Part shown: in pieces, positions 48,884-61,560 of the stretch
Layout of the letters: each line of letters opens with the position of its first letter
Numbering within the stretch: position 1 is the stretch's first letter
Source of the DNA: Ceratothoa steindachneri
Taxonomy: Eukaryota > Arthropoda > Malacostraca > Isopoda > Cymothoidae
Length of the DNA stretch: 64,000 nucleotides
NCBI GenBank assembly: GCA_963969495.1
Contig: OZ018317.1
Span: forward strand, 34,503,726 to 34,567,725
Direction: 5' to 3'
The notes under the pieces: generated by a model
The model's input: the letters and a program-made list of their open reading frames with translations, nothing else
Told to the model about the DNA's origin: nothing
Databases searched by the model: none
Program-made: the position numbers and the translations under genes

Positions 48884-51635
48884 ACAAATTTCTTCTGTTC
48901 AATGCGAGGTCAATCAGGAATAAGTTTCTTAAGCTCCGTGGCCTCATAGTAACAGAGGAACCTGAGATGGTGGCCATAACGGAGTCGTGGATAAAAACCT
49001 CAAGCCGAGATTTTAAACGGGAATTCACGATTCCCGGTTACCAGCTCTTCCTGAAAGATAGGCCAGACAGAGAGGGTGGCGGTGTGATGTTGTATGTCAA
49101 GGATACTCTCAACTCGACGCATTGCAACATCGTATCCGACCATGAACTACTAGGTGTTGACCTAGAGATAGGTCCTGCCAAATACAGGACCCTGGTGCTT
49201 TATAAACCCCCTGCCCAACTCGTTGAAAAGGACAGAGATCTGTACCAGCTACTAGGAGAACTTGTGGAAGACAGAGTGTGTATCGTCATGGGTGATTTCA
49301 ACACACAAGTTGACTGGGAAACCAGAGAACCCTGTGGCGAGAACGCACTACTCCTGGAGTTCGCGAACAACGAGTTCCTCACTCAATGGGTGAGAGAGCC
49401 AACGAGAGAAAACAATATCCTCGACTTGGTTTTCACCTCTAAACCTGACATCGTTGAGGACATCTCTGTTGGCGAAAAGCTCGGTGGCAGTAAACATCGA
49501 CTAATTAGATTTGTAGTCAAAGTTCCGAATGCAGGGCCTCCAACTTGTAAATCGAAGAAACTCGATTTGAAAAGAGCAGACTTTGCAAGTCTTCGTGCTG
49601 GACTAACTGACGCGAGACTAGAAGTGTGTGATGTTGTTGAAGACTCGTGGAACAGTTTCAAAACCACATTCAGGAGTCTTCAATCGCGTTTCGTCCCTCT
49701 GAAATGTCCCCGTCGGTCTTCTGTTTAACCAAAGTGGTTTAATCGAGAAATCGGCCAACTTCTTAGGAAGAAGAGAACTGTGTACCGACAATTGAAGATC
49801 TTGGGTGGCTTTGACGAGTACCGGAGGCTAGCCAGGAGAGTGAAGTCCAGCATAAGGGCGGCTAAGCGTTCTGAGGAACTCCGAGTGGCGAGACTCTGTA
49901 AAGAGAATCCCAAGGAGTTTTTTGGATATGTGAACAGCCGTAAACCAATCCGTCGAACGATTGGCCTTTTAAGAAATGAGGAGGGGACATTAAAGCACTT
50001 AGATGCAGAAAATGCTAACCTCCTCAACGACTACTTCTCTTCAGTGTTTACTGAAGAGTGTGGTCCCATCCCCCAGCCAATGGATTCCTACTCGGGGGAA
50101 AAGCTGGAAGATATGGACTTTCCTGAAGGGAAAATAAAAAAGAAGATCACTGACCTAATGACGAACAAGTCACCTGGCCCGGATGGTTTTTTTACCTAAA
50201 GTGTTGAAAGAAGTGCGCGATCAAGTGTCACGACACCTGAGCGCAATCTTTAACCTGTCAATCTGGACCGAATGCGTCCTAGAGACTGGCGTAAAGCGGA
50301 AGTGACTCCTATCTTCAAGAAAGGTGACCGAAACCAACCGTCAAACTACCGACCTATCAGTCTGACTTCGATAGTCGGTAAACTCATAGAAAGCATCATT
50401 GTGGACAAAATGACGTCGTATTTAGAGTCAAACCTGCTACTGAGGAGTTCACAGCACGGCTTCCGAAGGCAACGGTCATGCCTGACGAACCTTGTGGAAT
50501 TCTTCCACTTCGTGTTCAGTGAGCACGATCGGGGAAAGGCGGTGGATGTGGTGTACTTAGACTTTCAGAAAGCCTTTGATAAGGTACCACACTGCCGCCT
50601 TCTCCGAAAGTGAAAGCGCTTGGCATAGACGGAAAAGTAGCCGGCTGGATCGAGAACTGGCTAAGTGGCAGACGGCAATGGGTGGTGGTAAATGGACAGG
50701 CTTCTGAGTGGGTGCCCGTTACTAGCGGGGTGCCTCAAGGCTCTGTCCTGGGACCACTACTATTCATCATCTACGTCAACGACATGGACAGTGACATGGT
50801 TGCCAAGATTTCTAAATTTGCCGACGATACCAAGCTTGGTATGAACGTTGCTAAAGATGGAAATACTGCCCACCTGCAGGAAGATATTGAGAAGATTGGG
50901 GAGTTGTCGGACACGTGGCAAATGCTTTTTAACGTGGAGAAATGCAAAGTAATGCATATAGGCCACAAAAACCCCCAATCTAAGTATATCCTTAAGGGCA
51001 CTGCTCTTGAATCGAGTGACACTGAGAAGGACTTGGGTGTAACTAGCACTAGCGACCTCAAGTTCTCGAAACAGTGCATCAAGGCAGAGAAGAAAGCCCA
51101 AAGAATGTTAGGATACATAAAGCGCCAGTTTGGATAGCGTAACAAGGAGATATTACTTTGTTTGTACAACTCCCTCGTTCGGCCGCACCTGGAGTATGCC
51201 GTACAAGTTTGGAGTCCTTCGTTTCGAAAGGACATCGCAAGGTTGGAACGCGTACAAGCTAGGGCAACCAAACTGATTCCTTCTATCCGACATAAAAGTT
51301 ATGAGGATAGACTAAGGGAATTAAATATGTTCTCGCTGGAAACCCGTAGACTGCGTGGTCAGCTCATCGAAGTTTTCAAAATACTTCGAGGGTTCGACAA
51401 TGTTGACTACCGGGATATTTTCACACTGAGTGAGAACAGAACGCGCAATCACGGCTTCAAACTTGAACTGAAGCGTTACAACCGCAATCTGTGTGGAATT
51501 TTTTTCACGTACAGTATCTGCTGTAAGTGGAACGCACTTCCAGTGGAAGTTGTCAACAGTGAATCTGTTGACCAGTTCAAGTCAAGACTAGACAAAGTCT
51601 TGAAAAGTGGCCGTTTAGGGATGCAAAACAATTGA
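48884..51635 (+). pseudogene. LINE B ORF2: EEP endonuclease and reverse transcriptase, broken
   Basis: 48884-49728 gives the endonuclease with LFNARSIRNKF, VAITESWIK, VMGDFNTQVDW (intact) and GGSKH, where the catalytic SDH is altered. The frame is open without an ATG from the junction stem-loop onward. 49780-50199, 50272-50613 and 50610-51137 carry the linker and RT (TNKSPGPDGF, NYRPISL, SGVPQGSVLGPLLF, KFADDTKLG). 51162-51635 is the C-terminal domain. Four frame breaks, including an in-frame stop after RQFG at 51135. Confidence 0.88.
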
Positions 51636-51885
51636 GCAGCCATGTGCCTGCTCGATTGCTAGTCCAAAGGTACCCTCTTTGAATGGACCGTAAGGTCTCC
51701 TAGGGTACTTACTTTCCTTGTTACTCCTTGTTACTCCTTGTTACACTCTTTTCCCTTGTAACTAACGGATTACTTTTACGAAGTGAACGTACTTGTACGT
51801 AGCAAGGACGTGTACGTACATTAGAGGATATATGTTTGTATAACTGTATATATACATATTTCCTTAGTTTTATCTCTTTTCTCCA

Positions 51886-51888
<3 letters not shown>

Positions 51889-51932
<44 letters not shown>
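51889..51932. repeat. (TA)n tract
   Basis: About 44 bp of TA, 145 bp past the 3' end of LINE B. Confidence 0.9.
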
Positions 51933-54050
51933 CTAGTTAGGTGACCTATTCCTTGACAATGAAATACATCCAGGAACAAGCAGATAAGTGTGAGTTACAA
52001 AGGATATGTGAATTTAGAGCCCTTCTATTTGTATATTAACCAGCATGTTCTGTTTAATTTGCTATTTATTAATACCAGGTTTGTTTTAGTGGTTAGATGG
52101 GAAGAATATAAGAAACTCATCTTTCTTCTAGACTTAAATTTAGAAACGAGCTTGAAAATGAGATCTCGTTATAAGTTGAGGGTGTTCCTTTCAAGTTACA
52201 CTCGAGAGATCTTAAAAAGTTATTTCCTAGACCAGTTAGGAAATAAATTTCCCCTATTGATTATTTATATCTTCCTATAAGGTTTTTATATGTGTCAAAG
52301 AGTACTTTTTTCAACCAAACGTATCATTACTGCCCTTTCTTGGACATTATCTTAACTAAAAGAGGGTTCTTAGGTTATAGAAGAACTTAGGGTTCATTTG
52401 AGAGTTTAAAAAGTTTTGGATGATAGTGAGTCTTTGTTTATTAGAAGAACACAAAGGGTTTGCTTTATCTTCAAGAATATCTTTGATAGAGAGTCTGCTG
52501 AAGGATTGCTCAGGAATAATTTTACAAAAATATTTTTCAGAAAAGTACGTCTTATGTGAGAGGGAACTAACAAATTCCCTTCAAGAACCCTTGTACGAGG
52601 AGGAAATATTCTTGGTTAACTTGAAGAATACGTAGAGGAAGAGTGTTAACCTTGCAAGAAATTTTGATACGACGAGGCTATTGAACAAGAGTTGGACAGA
52701 GGGAAGGACTTGCTATTCCTCAAGAAGCCTTGTATATACTCAGAATCTATACTTGTCTTTCCTGAAGAGCATTCTTGGAATCAATTCGGCAGAGACGTCG
52801 ATGCCACTTGGAAATCATGTTCTTCCCTCGTCGCTTCCAAAATTTCCCTCTTCCAATGAAGAAAAGCGACCGGGAAGAAGGGTTTCTCTCCCATTTTAAC
52901 GATTTTGCGGATCCCGAAGCGTTATTCTTCCTGGTTCATATCATCTTTATGTTATACCACATCGTTGCCCGGAAGAAGAGAACCGCAACGTCCCTGCTTA
53001 CCCCCACCAGCCCCACCACTCCATTTATCGATGATGTTGCTGCAAAGGTAGGTCATTAAATGATGAAAGACATATACTGTGCTATAGTCCTCCCTTTTAT
53101 AAGATAAAAGAAAGTAACAAACGGAGGCATTTTTACTTTCTAATGAAAGTATGAAGAGGATATAAAAATTAAAGAAAGGGGTATTTAGGAAAAAATAAAT
53201 AGTGTAAAATTAGGGATACGGAGACACAAGAAAACTGGTCCCCTTAAATTCAGATTTCGATTCGTTCCAAGGGGTTCAGGTGAGTACGGATATGAATCCT
53301 CAACTGCACTCGTGATCAGATGACTGAAACAGAGTGGTAAAAAACAAACAAGGGATCAAATAAATAATAATCATTTATTTGAAACAAGGAGGCAAATACC
53401 AACGAGAATATCTACTCCAGAAAGGTTGTGAATCAAAATAGCTAAAAGGGGGAAGTTAGGAGAAGTGAAAATGTTAATAAGTTAGTGTATAGGTGGATAA
53501 TGATGTATCAGTGGCAAAATACATAAAAAGTGGCAACGTAATGGTGGGTAAAAATACCTATAAGGTATGGAATTACGTGGATTTCTTGGGCACTCAGAAC
53601 TGGGAGGGCGCGCAACTCTCCGCAGAAAGCGTATCCCTTACTAATGCCCCTCCCCCTTCACTATGGCGATAACCAAAGAAGGCAAGGTGCGAGCTGAACT
53701 ACTGTACATATGTAGTATGAGTCCATTGACGGGGTTCGAATCAGCACATTCAAGCAAATATTCTCTTTGTACGAGCTTGTCCATAGGAACGTTGAAAACT
53801 CCCTCCCGGCCCCAACATGCATATATCACAAGTTTTTTCTTGGATATACTTTTCATTCTCGATCTGGAGCTCGATTGATTACTTTACCCAGATGTTTTTT
53901 GTTTGTTCGTTCCCTCTGTCTCTTCCAAGCACCGAGAGATCCAACCAGGATCAAATAGAGTGTTTAATACCTTTAAAAAACATGATGTCTAACAGTATTA
54001 AACCATGAACCTCACTATGAGATAAAATGTGATTAGAATTTGTAGCAAAC
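51933..54050. other. No recognised gene
   Basis: Short frames of up to 96 codons with no motif. From about 52430 to 52760 there are loose repeats of TTCAAGAA(T/C)-like blocks. Confidence 0.45.
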
Positions 54051-54059
54051 ATTTGCTAG

Positions 54060-55450
54060 ATCTTTTATTCCACAGTTCTAACCTCCTAAAGCTCTTCAAC
54101 TTTTATCCTCCTTGCTTCTTCAATTTCATAACATCATCCAAGTGCTTCAAGCTCCTTCAACAAACTTCGTGAAGCTACTAGCCTTCTCACTCTACTAGCT
54201 ACATGAAACTCCCTCAAGTTTCTAACCTCGTCATGGTCTTTTAAGTTTCTTAAACAAATTTAGTAAACGTACTAGCATTCTTACTTTAGTAGCTTCCTCA
54301 ATCTTTTTCATGTTTCTAGCCCCTTCAAAGTCCTTTAAGCTTTTTAAACAGATATTTTAAAACAATTAGCCTTCTCATTCTACTAGTTTCCTCAAGCTCC
54401 TTCAAGTTTCTAGCCTACCTTAAGGTTCTTTAAGTTCCTTAAACAAAATTCATGAAGCAACTAGCATTCTGACTCTACTAGCATCCTCAAGTTCCTTAAA
54501 ATTCCTAGCCTTCTCAAAGTCTTTCAACAAAGTTCTTCAAGCTCCCCGCCTCATCCGGATTCATAAGGCTCATATTCTTTTCAAGCTCCTCGATTCATCA
54601 CTTTCCTAGCCTCCTCAAGCTCGTAGAGTACTCATCCACCATCAAGATCTTAATATCTTGAGTTTCTGAGATAAATTTATTGAAGCTCGCAACCTCCTCA
54701 ATCTTCTTTGATCTGTTATTCTTCTCAAGATCGTTCAAAGTTTTAGCCCCCATTAAACTCCTCCAACAAATTTGATCCAGGCCTTAGCCTCTGCAAGCTC
54801 CTTTAAGCTTTTAGCTTCCTCAAACTAATTCCAGTTTATAGCCTCCTTAACAAAGGTATTTAGGCTTATAGTGTTCTCTTACTTTCCTAGCTTCCTTAAG
54901 CTCCTTCAAGTTTATAGCATTCTCTAGCATCTAAACTGCTCAACCTCCTTAACATACTTATTTAATATCATATCCTCTTCAGGCTCCATTAAGCTCTTAG
55001 TATTCTCAAGCCACTATACACTCAAGCTCCTTTGATTTCTTAGGTCCTTAGGATCTCTTAAGCATTTTGCCTTCTCAAGCTCATTTAAGCTCTTAGGCTT
55101 CTCAAGATTACTCAAACTTTTCGCATTCTCAAACTTCTTTAAGTTTCTAGTACCATGAAGTTCCTGCAAGCTCGAAAACCTCAAAGATCCTTCAATCTAT
55201 TAGGTTAATTAAGCCCCTTCAAGTTTTTCATCTTTGAACTTCTTCAAGTTATTAATCTCCCCAAACACCCTCCATCATTTCGCCTTATTAAGCTTATTCA
55301 AGCTCTTACCTACCTTGAATCTATACAAACTTTTAGCTTCATCAAGCTGGTTCAAGCTCTTAGACTCCATAAACGCCTTGAAACTCCCAGCCTCTTCAAG
55401 TTCTTTCAGCAGTCTTCTCCAAGCTTCGAAACTTCTGAATCTCCTTCGAT
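54060..55450 (-). repeat. Degenerate repeat field, CTTCAAGCTCCT-type
   Basis: Over 1.3 kb, blocks such as CTCAAGCTCCTTCAAG, TTTCTAGCCTCCTCAAG and TTCTAGCC recur at about 30-36 bp with many changes. On the minus strand the units give Leu-, Lys- and Glu-rich peptide scraps (for example LKELEEAGSFK). I read it as an old minisatellite; the coding look may be chance. Confidence 0.65.
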
Positions 55451-55779
55451 CAATCGGACCAGCTCGGTGTGTTGGGTGGTTTCTTAAGCAACATGTCTCA
55501 ATAGGTTAATTTTCCAGTGGATGAACGTCACTTCTTTTGTTCCGATGGGTTCATACGTTTAAGTCATTTAGCTCTCTGGGCTAATTTATTCGTGAAGCTG
55601 AATTATTCTTTCGCCCTACCGTAGCGTTTAGGACTGATAATCTTTGTTTCGAAAACCTTATTATTATCCCATCCTGCCGCAGAATTTAATAATTTGAGCC
55701 ACTTGTCCCCCACTGTTGAAAGAACCTCTTTCTCATCTTCCTGAATTTTTGCCGCTCTTGCACAATCTGTTTTTGTCGT

Positions 55780-57480
55780 CTTTTCGGTCGTCTTTTTTCA
55801 AGTGGAGTCCAACGGGCAATTTTGCTGATCCATGTATGGTCTTAAAATCATGCCACATGCCCTGCCTAGCTCCATTTCTGGTTTCTTATTGCTTCCACTA
55901 TATCATGAAGTTTGGTTTGTTCAGGTATCAAATTGGCTGATTTTTTATCACGCAGAGTCGCTTTTAATGTCAGTTTGATCACTTTTATTGTGTAGAAGAA
56001 TTATTATGGCATTGTGCCACTCCTCCGAAATCTTGCCTTGTTTTATATATTTAGTGAAGATACGAGCTTGTTTGTCCACAATGACAGTTTCAGTATCTTT
56101 CAGGAAGTCCAAATGATGTTGTTCTGACTTGGCGCTTTGTGGCTATGCATTTGTTTAATTTCAATTTCAATCCCTGATTTGAGAACGGCTGGGACTTTAA
56201 TGGGTGTGGTTGGTTGTTTTGTTGTGATTCTGGATGATTTGTTGCTTGAGTACAACCTTTGATAGTACTTCTTAATTCATTTAACTATTATTTTTTGATC
56301 CTTGATAAATGTTCGATCATTATTTTTTGTACCTACTATGTGAGATTTTCCTTTTGTAAGTCTCTTTTTAACCTTTTTATATCCCTTTCCTTCTTTGATG
56401 GTGTCTCAACAATAGTTTTGTTGTGTTGTTTATGTCAGCTCTCTGTTTCTTTTTATAAGCTTGTTTAATTCTGGTAATTTAATTTTTGGATGGTATTTAT
56501 TGCTTTAAGGTCTTTGCGATTGTTCATGAAGTTTAGGGTCTCTTATGAGAGTTTGTTATTGTTTAAATTTTGTGTTTTCTTGTATTTTTTCAGCAGTTTC
56601 TGTCATGTTTTTCCTCAACTTATTGTTTATCGATTGTATATTGCTTGTTTTTCTGGAATTCATGTGGATTTTCATGGTATGCTCTATGAAGCTGGCGCTG
56701 GAATTCTGAAACTAGATTTTCTGGGTCTTAACGTTCTTATTTTTAAAATAGTTTTCTTCTTTCTTTCTGAAAAGTAATTTTTATCCTACATGTAATAATC
56801 CTATGGTCACTGATTTTGATTTTATCGATGAATGGAAGTTAGTGACACTGATTTTTTTGTCGACCAGAATATAATAAATTTCATTTTACATCTCATAGTT
56901 TGGGCTTCTTTAAGCCATCTTTGATATTACTTCTTCTTCAACATAGTGTTGCCAATTTTGAGGCCTTGGGCCAGTGTGAAGTCAACCATATCTTGTCCCC
57001 TTTCATTTCATTCCCCTCCTTGAAAACTTTCCCATGCATGGCTCATTACCTTACCCAAGCTTTGCATTAAAGTTTCCCGTGATGATGTTGAAATGGGCTT
57101 TGTTTTGGCTTAGGCTTGTCCTAATATAATCTAATTCTTCCTTCCTACTAGCAGATGTCGGTCCCTACACTTGGAAAATTTTGAGGTTGTACTAGTTATA
57201 AGCTTTTAGGTTTACGTAAGCTACTCTTTCAGATATGTCGTGAAACTCTACTACCATTTCTTTGAGCTCTCTTTGTATCAGGAATCCAAACTTCATACCA
57301 CCTTTGGTCTTCTTGTCATTTATGGTAGAGTAGGTGATGATCACTTGTTTCAGTGATAGCTTTCCCTTATCGTCGAGTTTCACACAGACCAATTATATCC
57401 TATTTACTATAATTGACTGATAATTTTCTTTCTTCCCGAAGCTGTTGAATTCTTCTTCCCGAAAGTCGCCCTTAACACTG
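55780..57480 (-). pseudogene. RTE-like LINE relic
   Basis: The minus strand reads ITYSTINDKKTKGGMKFGFL, then EFHDISERVAYVNLKAY, GPTSASRKEELDYI and FNIITGNFNAKLG (GDFN has become GNFN), then MGKFSRRG and NEIYYILVDKK, the usual order of an RTE endonuclease. Near 55900-55860 it reads TKLHDIVEAIRNQKWS then AGHVAWF and WISKIARWTP, matching the C-terminal block of RTE-type proteins. RT core motifs between are not readable. Heavily decayed. Confidence 0.7.
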
Positions 57481-57985
57481 ATAACCTTTGAGGTTGAAAC
57501 CGTGTTTATTCTTAATCATTTTCTCCATTAATTTTAATAAAAAATTAATTACAGTTATACAAATGAGTGATATATTTCTTCAACTACAACAACTATCACT
57601 TTTACAAAAGTGGGGGTCGGCGTACTTCAACGCTGCTACTCCCCTCCCTTCCCTACGTCTTTGGCCACGCCGAATGCGGTTCATTGAAACGGGAAGGGAT
57701 GGGGGACTTTGATTATTGGTACTCCTTAAGTTATTATTGTGCAGAAGATCCACTAGCGCACCATGCACACCTACCATACACCATATCCACTTCCTCCTCG
57801 ATCACGCATTTGTTTCTCAGACACACAATCAATCCAACTATTGCGTGGTCTTCCACTGTTTCCCACTCGTTTTTCTTTATTCTCTTTCCATCCAAATAAA
57901 TGATCATAAATTATCATAAAACTACGTTTTTATTACTATTAAACCTTTTACCTTATAATATTTTTAATAGTAATAAATAGCGCTA
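57481..57985. other. No recognised feature
   Basis: 57600-57710 is richer in GC. Short frames only, no motif. Confidence 0.45.
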
Positions 57986-57989
57986 ATTC

Positions 57990-59655
57990 CAACCGGCTCA
58001 GCCAGATAAAGTTATAAATAGAAAACAATTTTAACTAGATAAAAATTTAAATAGGAAACAATTTTAAACCCGATAAAGATTTAAATAGGAAACAATTTTA
58101 AACCAAATAAAGATTTAAATAGGAAACAATTTTAAACACGATAAAGCTTTAAGTGCGAAACAACTTTAAACCCGATAAAGATTTAAATAGGAAGCAATTT
58201 TGAACTAGATCAAAATTTAAATAGGAAACAATTTTAAACCAGATAAAGATTTAAATAGGAAACAATTTTAAACCCGATAAAGATTTAAATAGGAAGCAAT
58301 TTTGACCTAGATCAAAATTTAAATAGGAAACAATTTTAAACCAGATAAAGATTTAAATAGGAAACAATTTTAAACCCGATAAAGATTTAAATAGGAAGCA
58401 ATTTTCAACTAGATCAAAATTTAAATTTGAAACAATTTTAAACCAGATAAAGATTTAAATAGGAAGCAATTTTAAACCCGATACAGATTTAAATAGGAAG
58501 CAATTTTCAACTAGATCAAAATTTAAATAGGAAACAATTTTAAAACAGATAAAGATTTAAATAGGAAACAATTTTAAACCCAATGAAGATTTAAATAGGA
58601 AGCAATTTTGAACTAGATCAAAATTTAAATAGGAAACAATTTTAAACCAGATAAAGATTTAAATAGGAAACAATTTTTAACCAGATAAAGATTTAGATAG
58701 GAATTTTTTTTTCACCAGATAAAGATTTAAATAGGAAACAATTTTACACCAGATAAAGATTTAAATAGGAAACAATTTTAAACACGATAAAGCTTTAAGT
58801 ACGAAACAACTTTAAAACCGATAAAGCTTTAAATAGGAAGCAATTTTGAACTAGATCAAAATTTAAATAGGAAACAATTTTAAACCAGATAAATATTTAA
58901 ATAAGAAGCAATTTTGAACACGATAAAGCTTCAAGTACGAAACAACTTTAAACCTGATAAAGATTTAAATAGGAAGCAATTTTGAACTAGATTAAAATTT
59001 AAATAGGAAACAATTTTAAATCAGATAAAGATTTAAATAGGAAGCAATTTGAAACTAGATCAAAATTTAAATAGGAAACAATTTTAAACCAGATAAAGAT
59101 TTAAATAGGAAACAATTTTAAACCAGATAAAGATTTAAATAGGAAGCAATTTTGAACTAGATCAAAATTTAAATAGGAAACAATTTTAAACCAGATAAAG
59201 ATTCAAATAGGAAACAATTTTAAACCCGATAAAGATTTAAATAGGAAGCAATTTTGAACTAGATCAAAATTTAAATAGGAAACAATTTTAAACCCGATAA
59301 AGATTTAAATAGGAAGCAATTTTGAACTAGATCAAAATTTAAATAGGAAACAATTTTTAACCAGATAAAGATTTAAATAGGAAACAATTTTTAACCAGAT
59401 AAAGATTTAAATAGGAAACAATTTTTAACCAGATAAAGATTTAAATAGGAAACAATTTTTAACCAGATAAAGATTTAAATAGGAAACAATTTTTAACCAG
59501 ATAAAGATTTAAATAGGAAACAATTTTTAACCAGATAAAGATTTAAATAGGAAACAATTTTTAACCAGATAAAGATTTAAATAGGAAACAATTTTTAACC
59601 AGATAAAGATTTAAATAGGAAACAATTTTTAACCAGATAAAGATGTAAATATGAT
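57990..59655. repeat. 34-bp satellite-like array with trimer higher-order repeats
   Basis: About 49 units of 34 bp (core CAGATAAAGATTTAAATAGG followed by AAACAATTTT). From about 58200 three unit types alternate (CTAGATCAAAATTT..., CCAGATAAAGATTT... and CCCGATAAAGATTT...AAGCAATTTT), giving a 102-bp period. From about 59345 to 59650 nine units in a row are virtually identical. The period is not a multiple of three and the array is not coding. Confidence 0.95.
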
Positions 59656-60085
59656 TTGTTTGTAACGAGGCGTCCATGAATTGACGATACGAAGGATCTT
59701 AATCCTTCGGGTTATTTTTGAATGAAAGCGCAAACTAACGAGGGCATCCCCACTAGAAAGTGTCAGGGAGAGTATGTAAAGGCTTGTTAGGTTGGGTGGT
59801 CCTTGTCATATTTAACCTATGTCAATCTTCCCGTTCCTTTTCTTTTACCCATCTCCCTTTATTATTATGAGATGAAAATGCTTTCGTTGGTTAGAGAAGT
59901 TAAATTTTTCTCCTAACGTCTATTAATTGGTCCCTCCCAATAAGGACTAAAGAGTACTCCCCTCCCCCCCTTCCCCTTCGTGTCAGAGTCTACATTGTCT
60001 ATCTTTCAGATCGCCCCAATCGTTGAGAGGTCGGATTGCCTTGATCTTTTAGCGTGTTTATCTTTGTCTTTTATCGAAGAGAAAA
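59656..60085. other. No recognised feature
   Basis: Includes a C-rich run at 59958-59985. Nothing else is seen. Confidence 0.45.
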
Positions 60086-60089
60086 AACA

Positions 60090-60265
60090 AAAGAGCCAAA
60101 GTGCAATATTAAAGAGGAAAAAGAAACAAGACGCCATTGCGAAGAGACAAAGTAGCCCTAATGCCATTTTAAAAAAGGAAAAGAGACCCTGCACCATTTT
60201 GAAAAGGCAAAAGGGACCCGACGCCATTTTGAAGAGGCAAAGGAGACCAGGTGACATTTTAATGA
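60090..60265. repeat. 30-bp minisatellite
   Basis: About six units with GACGCCATTTTGAAGAGGCA and AAGGAGACC. The plus strand is open through it with a 10-residue rhythm (DAILKRQKRP), which follows from the 30-bp period. Confidence 0.85.
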
Positions 60266-60289
60266 CTCAAGGGTAAGTTACAAACCCCA

Positions 60290-61560
60290 TGATAATTATT
60301 GCCTTCAGGATAGAACTAGAGTAAAAATTGATGGTAATGTTTGTACCAATTGAGTGCAATTGGTTTGTAATGTGTACGAAAACTCCCTTAAAGAAGGATT
60401 ACAAATTGAATCAACAAAGTGCAGATCGGTGGTAAAAATATCAAAAGAGTGCTAATTGGTGGTAAGGTTCATAAAAATGGTAAAATTGTATTTCAAAATA
60501 GTATATATTGGGGGTAAAATATATATAAAAAGAGAGTAGATCGGTGGTAAAACATTATCACAGGAGTGAAAACCAATGGTGAAAAATATGAAAATAGTGC
60601 AGATTGTTTGTTAAAAAATTATCGAATGACCGCAAGTCAGTGGTAAAAATTGTATCAAAAGAGTGGAATTCGGTGAGAAAATTGTATGAAAAGGATGGAG
60701 AGAGGTAGAAATTTTTTATAAAAAAACTTACAAATAGGTGAAAATGGGTGGTTAAAGATTATCAAGAGAGTGAAGATCGGTAGTATTTCTTTTTTAGCAA
60801 AAGAGCCCAAAGCATTAGTATAAATTTTATAAAAAGTGTGATTCTGTGTAAAACTGTAAGAAAATGTAGCCAGTTAGCGGTAATAAGTGGTAAAACTCCT
60901 TAAACTGGACCAAAATACGGCAACTCAGTGGTAAAGCTGTATCAAAAGATCTAAAAATCTGATAAAGACAAAAAGAGTCAAAATCAATACAGAATGTGCA
61001 AACAGTAGTAAACCTGTATAAATGGAGTTCAAATTAGTGGTAAAAGATGTACTAGAAGTTAAAATGGGCAGTAAAAAACTGTGACAAAAGATCAGTAATA
61101 AAAAATTTACTAAAGAGTTAAAATTTGTTGGTTAATCTGTAGTAAAAATGGGCAAATAGCTAGTAGAAACTTAAACAAAGATGAAAATCGCTGTTACAAC
61201 CTTTACCGAAGAGTTAAAATCTGTGTTAAACTACTCTAAAAGAGTATGAAGCAATGGTAAAAACTGTAGCAAACGCAAATTGGTTGTAAACACTGTACCT
61301 AAAGAGTGAAAATCACTGTTATAACTCTAACAAAAGAGGCAAAGTATGTGTTAAAACTGCACTACAAAAGTGAAACGTTTTAACAATTTACATACTTTAT
61401 TGGCAAAAGTTTTCTAAAAGGAAATAAATAAATGGTAAACGGTGTGCAAAAGAGTGAAATTCGGTGGTAATAAGTGTACCAATATAGTGAAAAATGTGTT
61501 AAAAACATAAATTGGGGCGGGAGTCCTTGAAGAGTACAAAATAGTGGTTAATCTGGTACC
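60290..61560 (+). repeat. GGTGGTAAA minisatellite family, degenerate array
   Basis: Roughly 35 diverged units of 33-37 bp with GGTGGTAAAA, TGTA(C/T)CAAAAGAGTG and AAAATC blocks. The same boxes appear on the opposite strand at 1440-2045. Confidence 0.75.

Larger units (their letters stand above)
47053..51744 (+). mobile_element. Near full-length CR1-like LINE, copy B
   Basis: The plus-strand counterpart of copy A, about 4.69 kb, with the same 5' UTR start (GAGGCTTTGGAACCTC near 47080), ORF1 and ORF2 order, junction stem-loop and 3' tail, here CCTTG(TTACTCCTTG)n at 51716-51744. Moderate divergence from A in protein, so not a recent pair. Confidence 0.9.
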
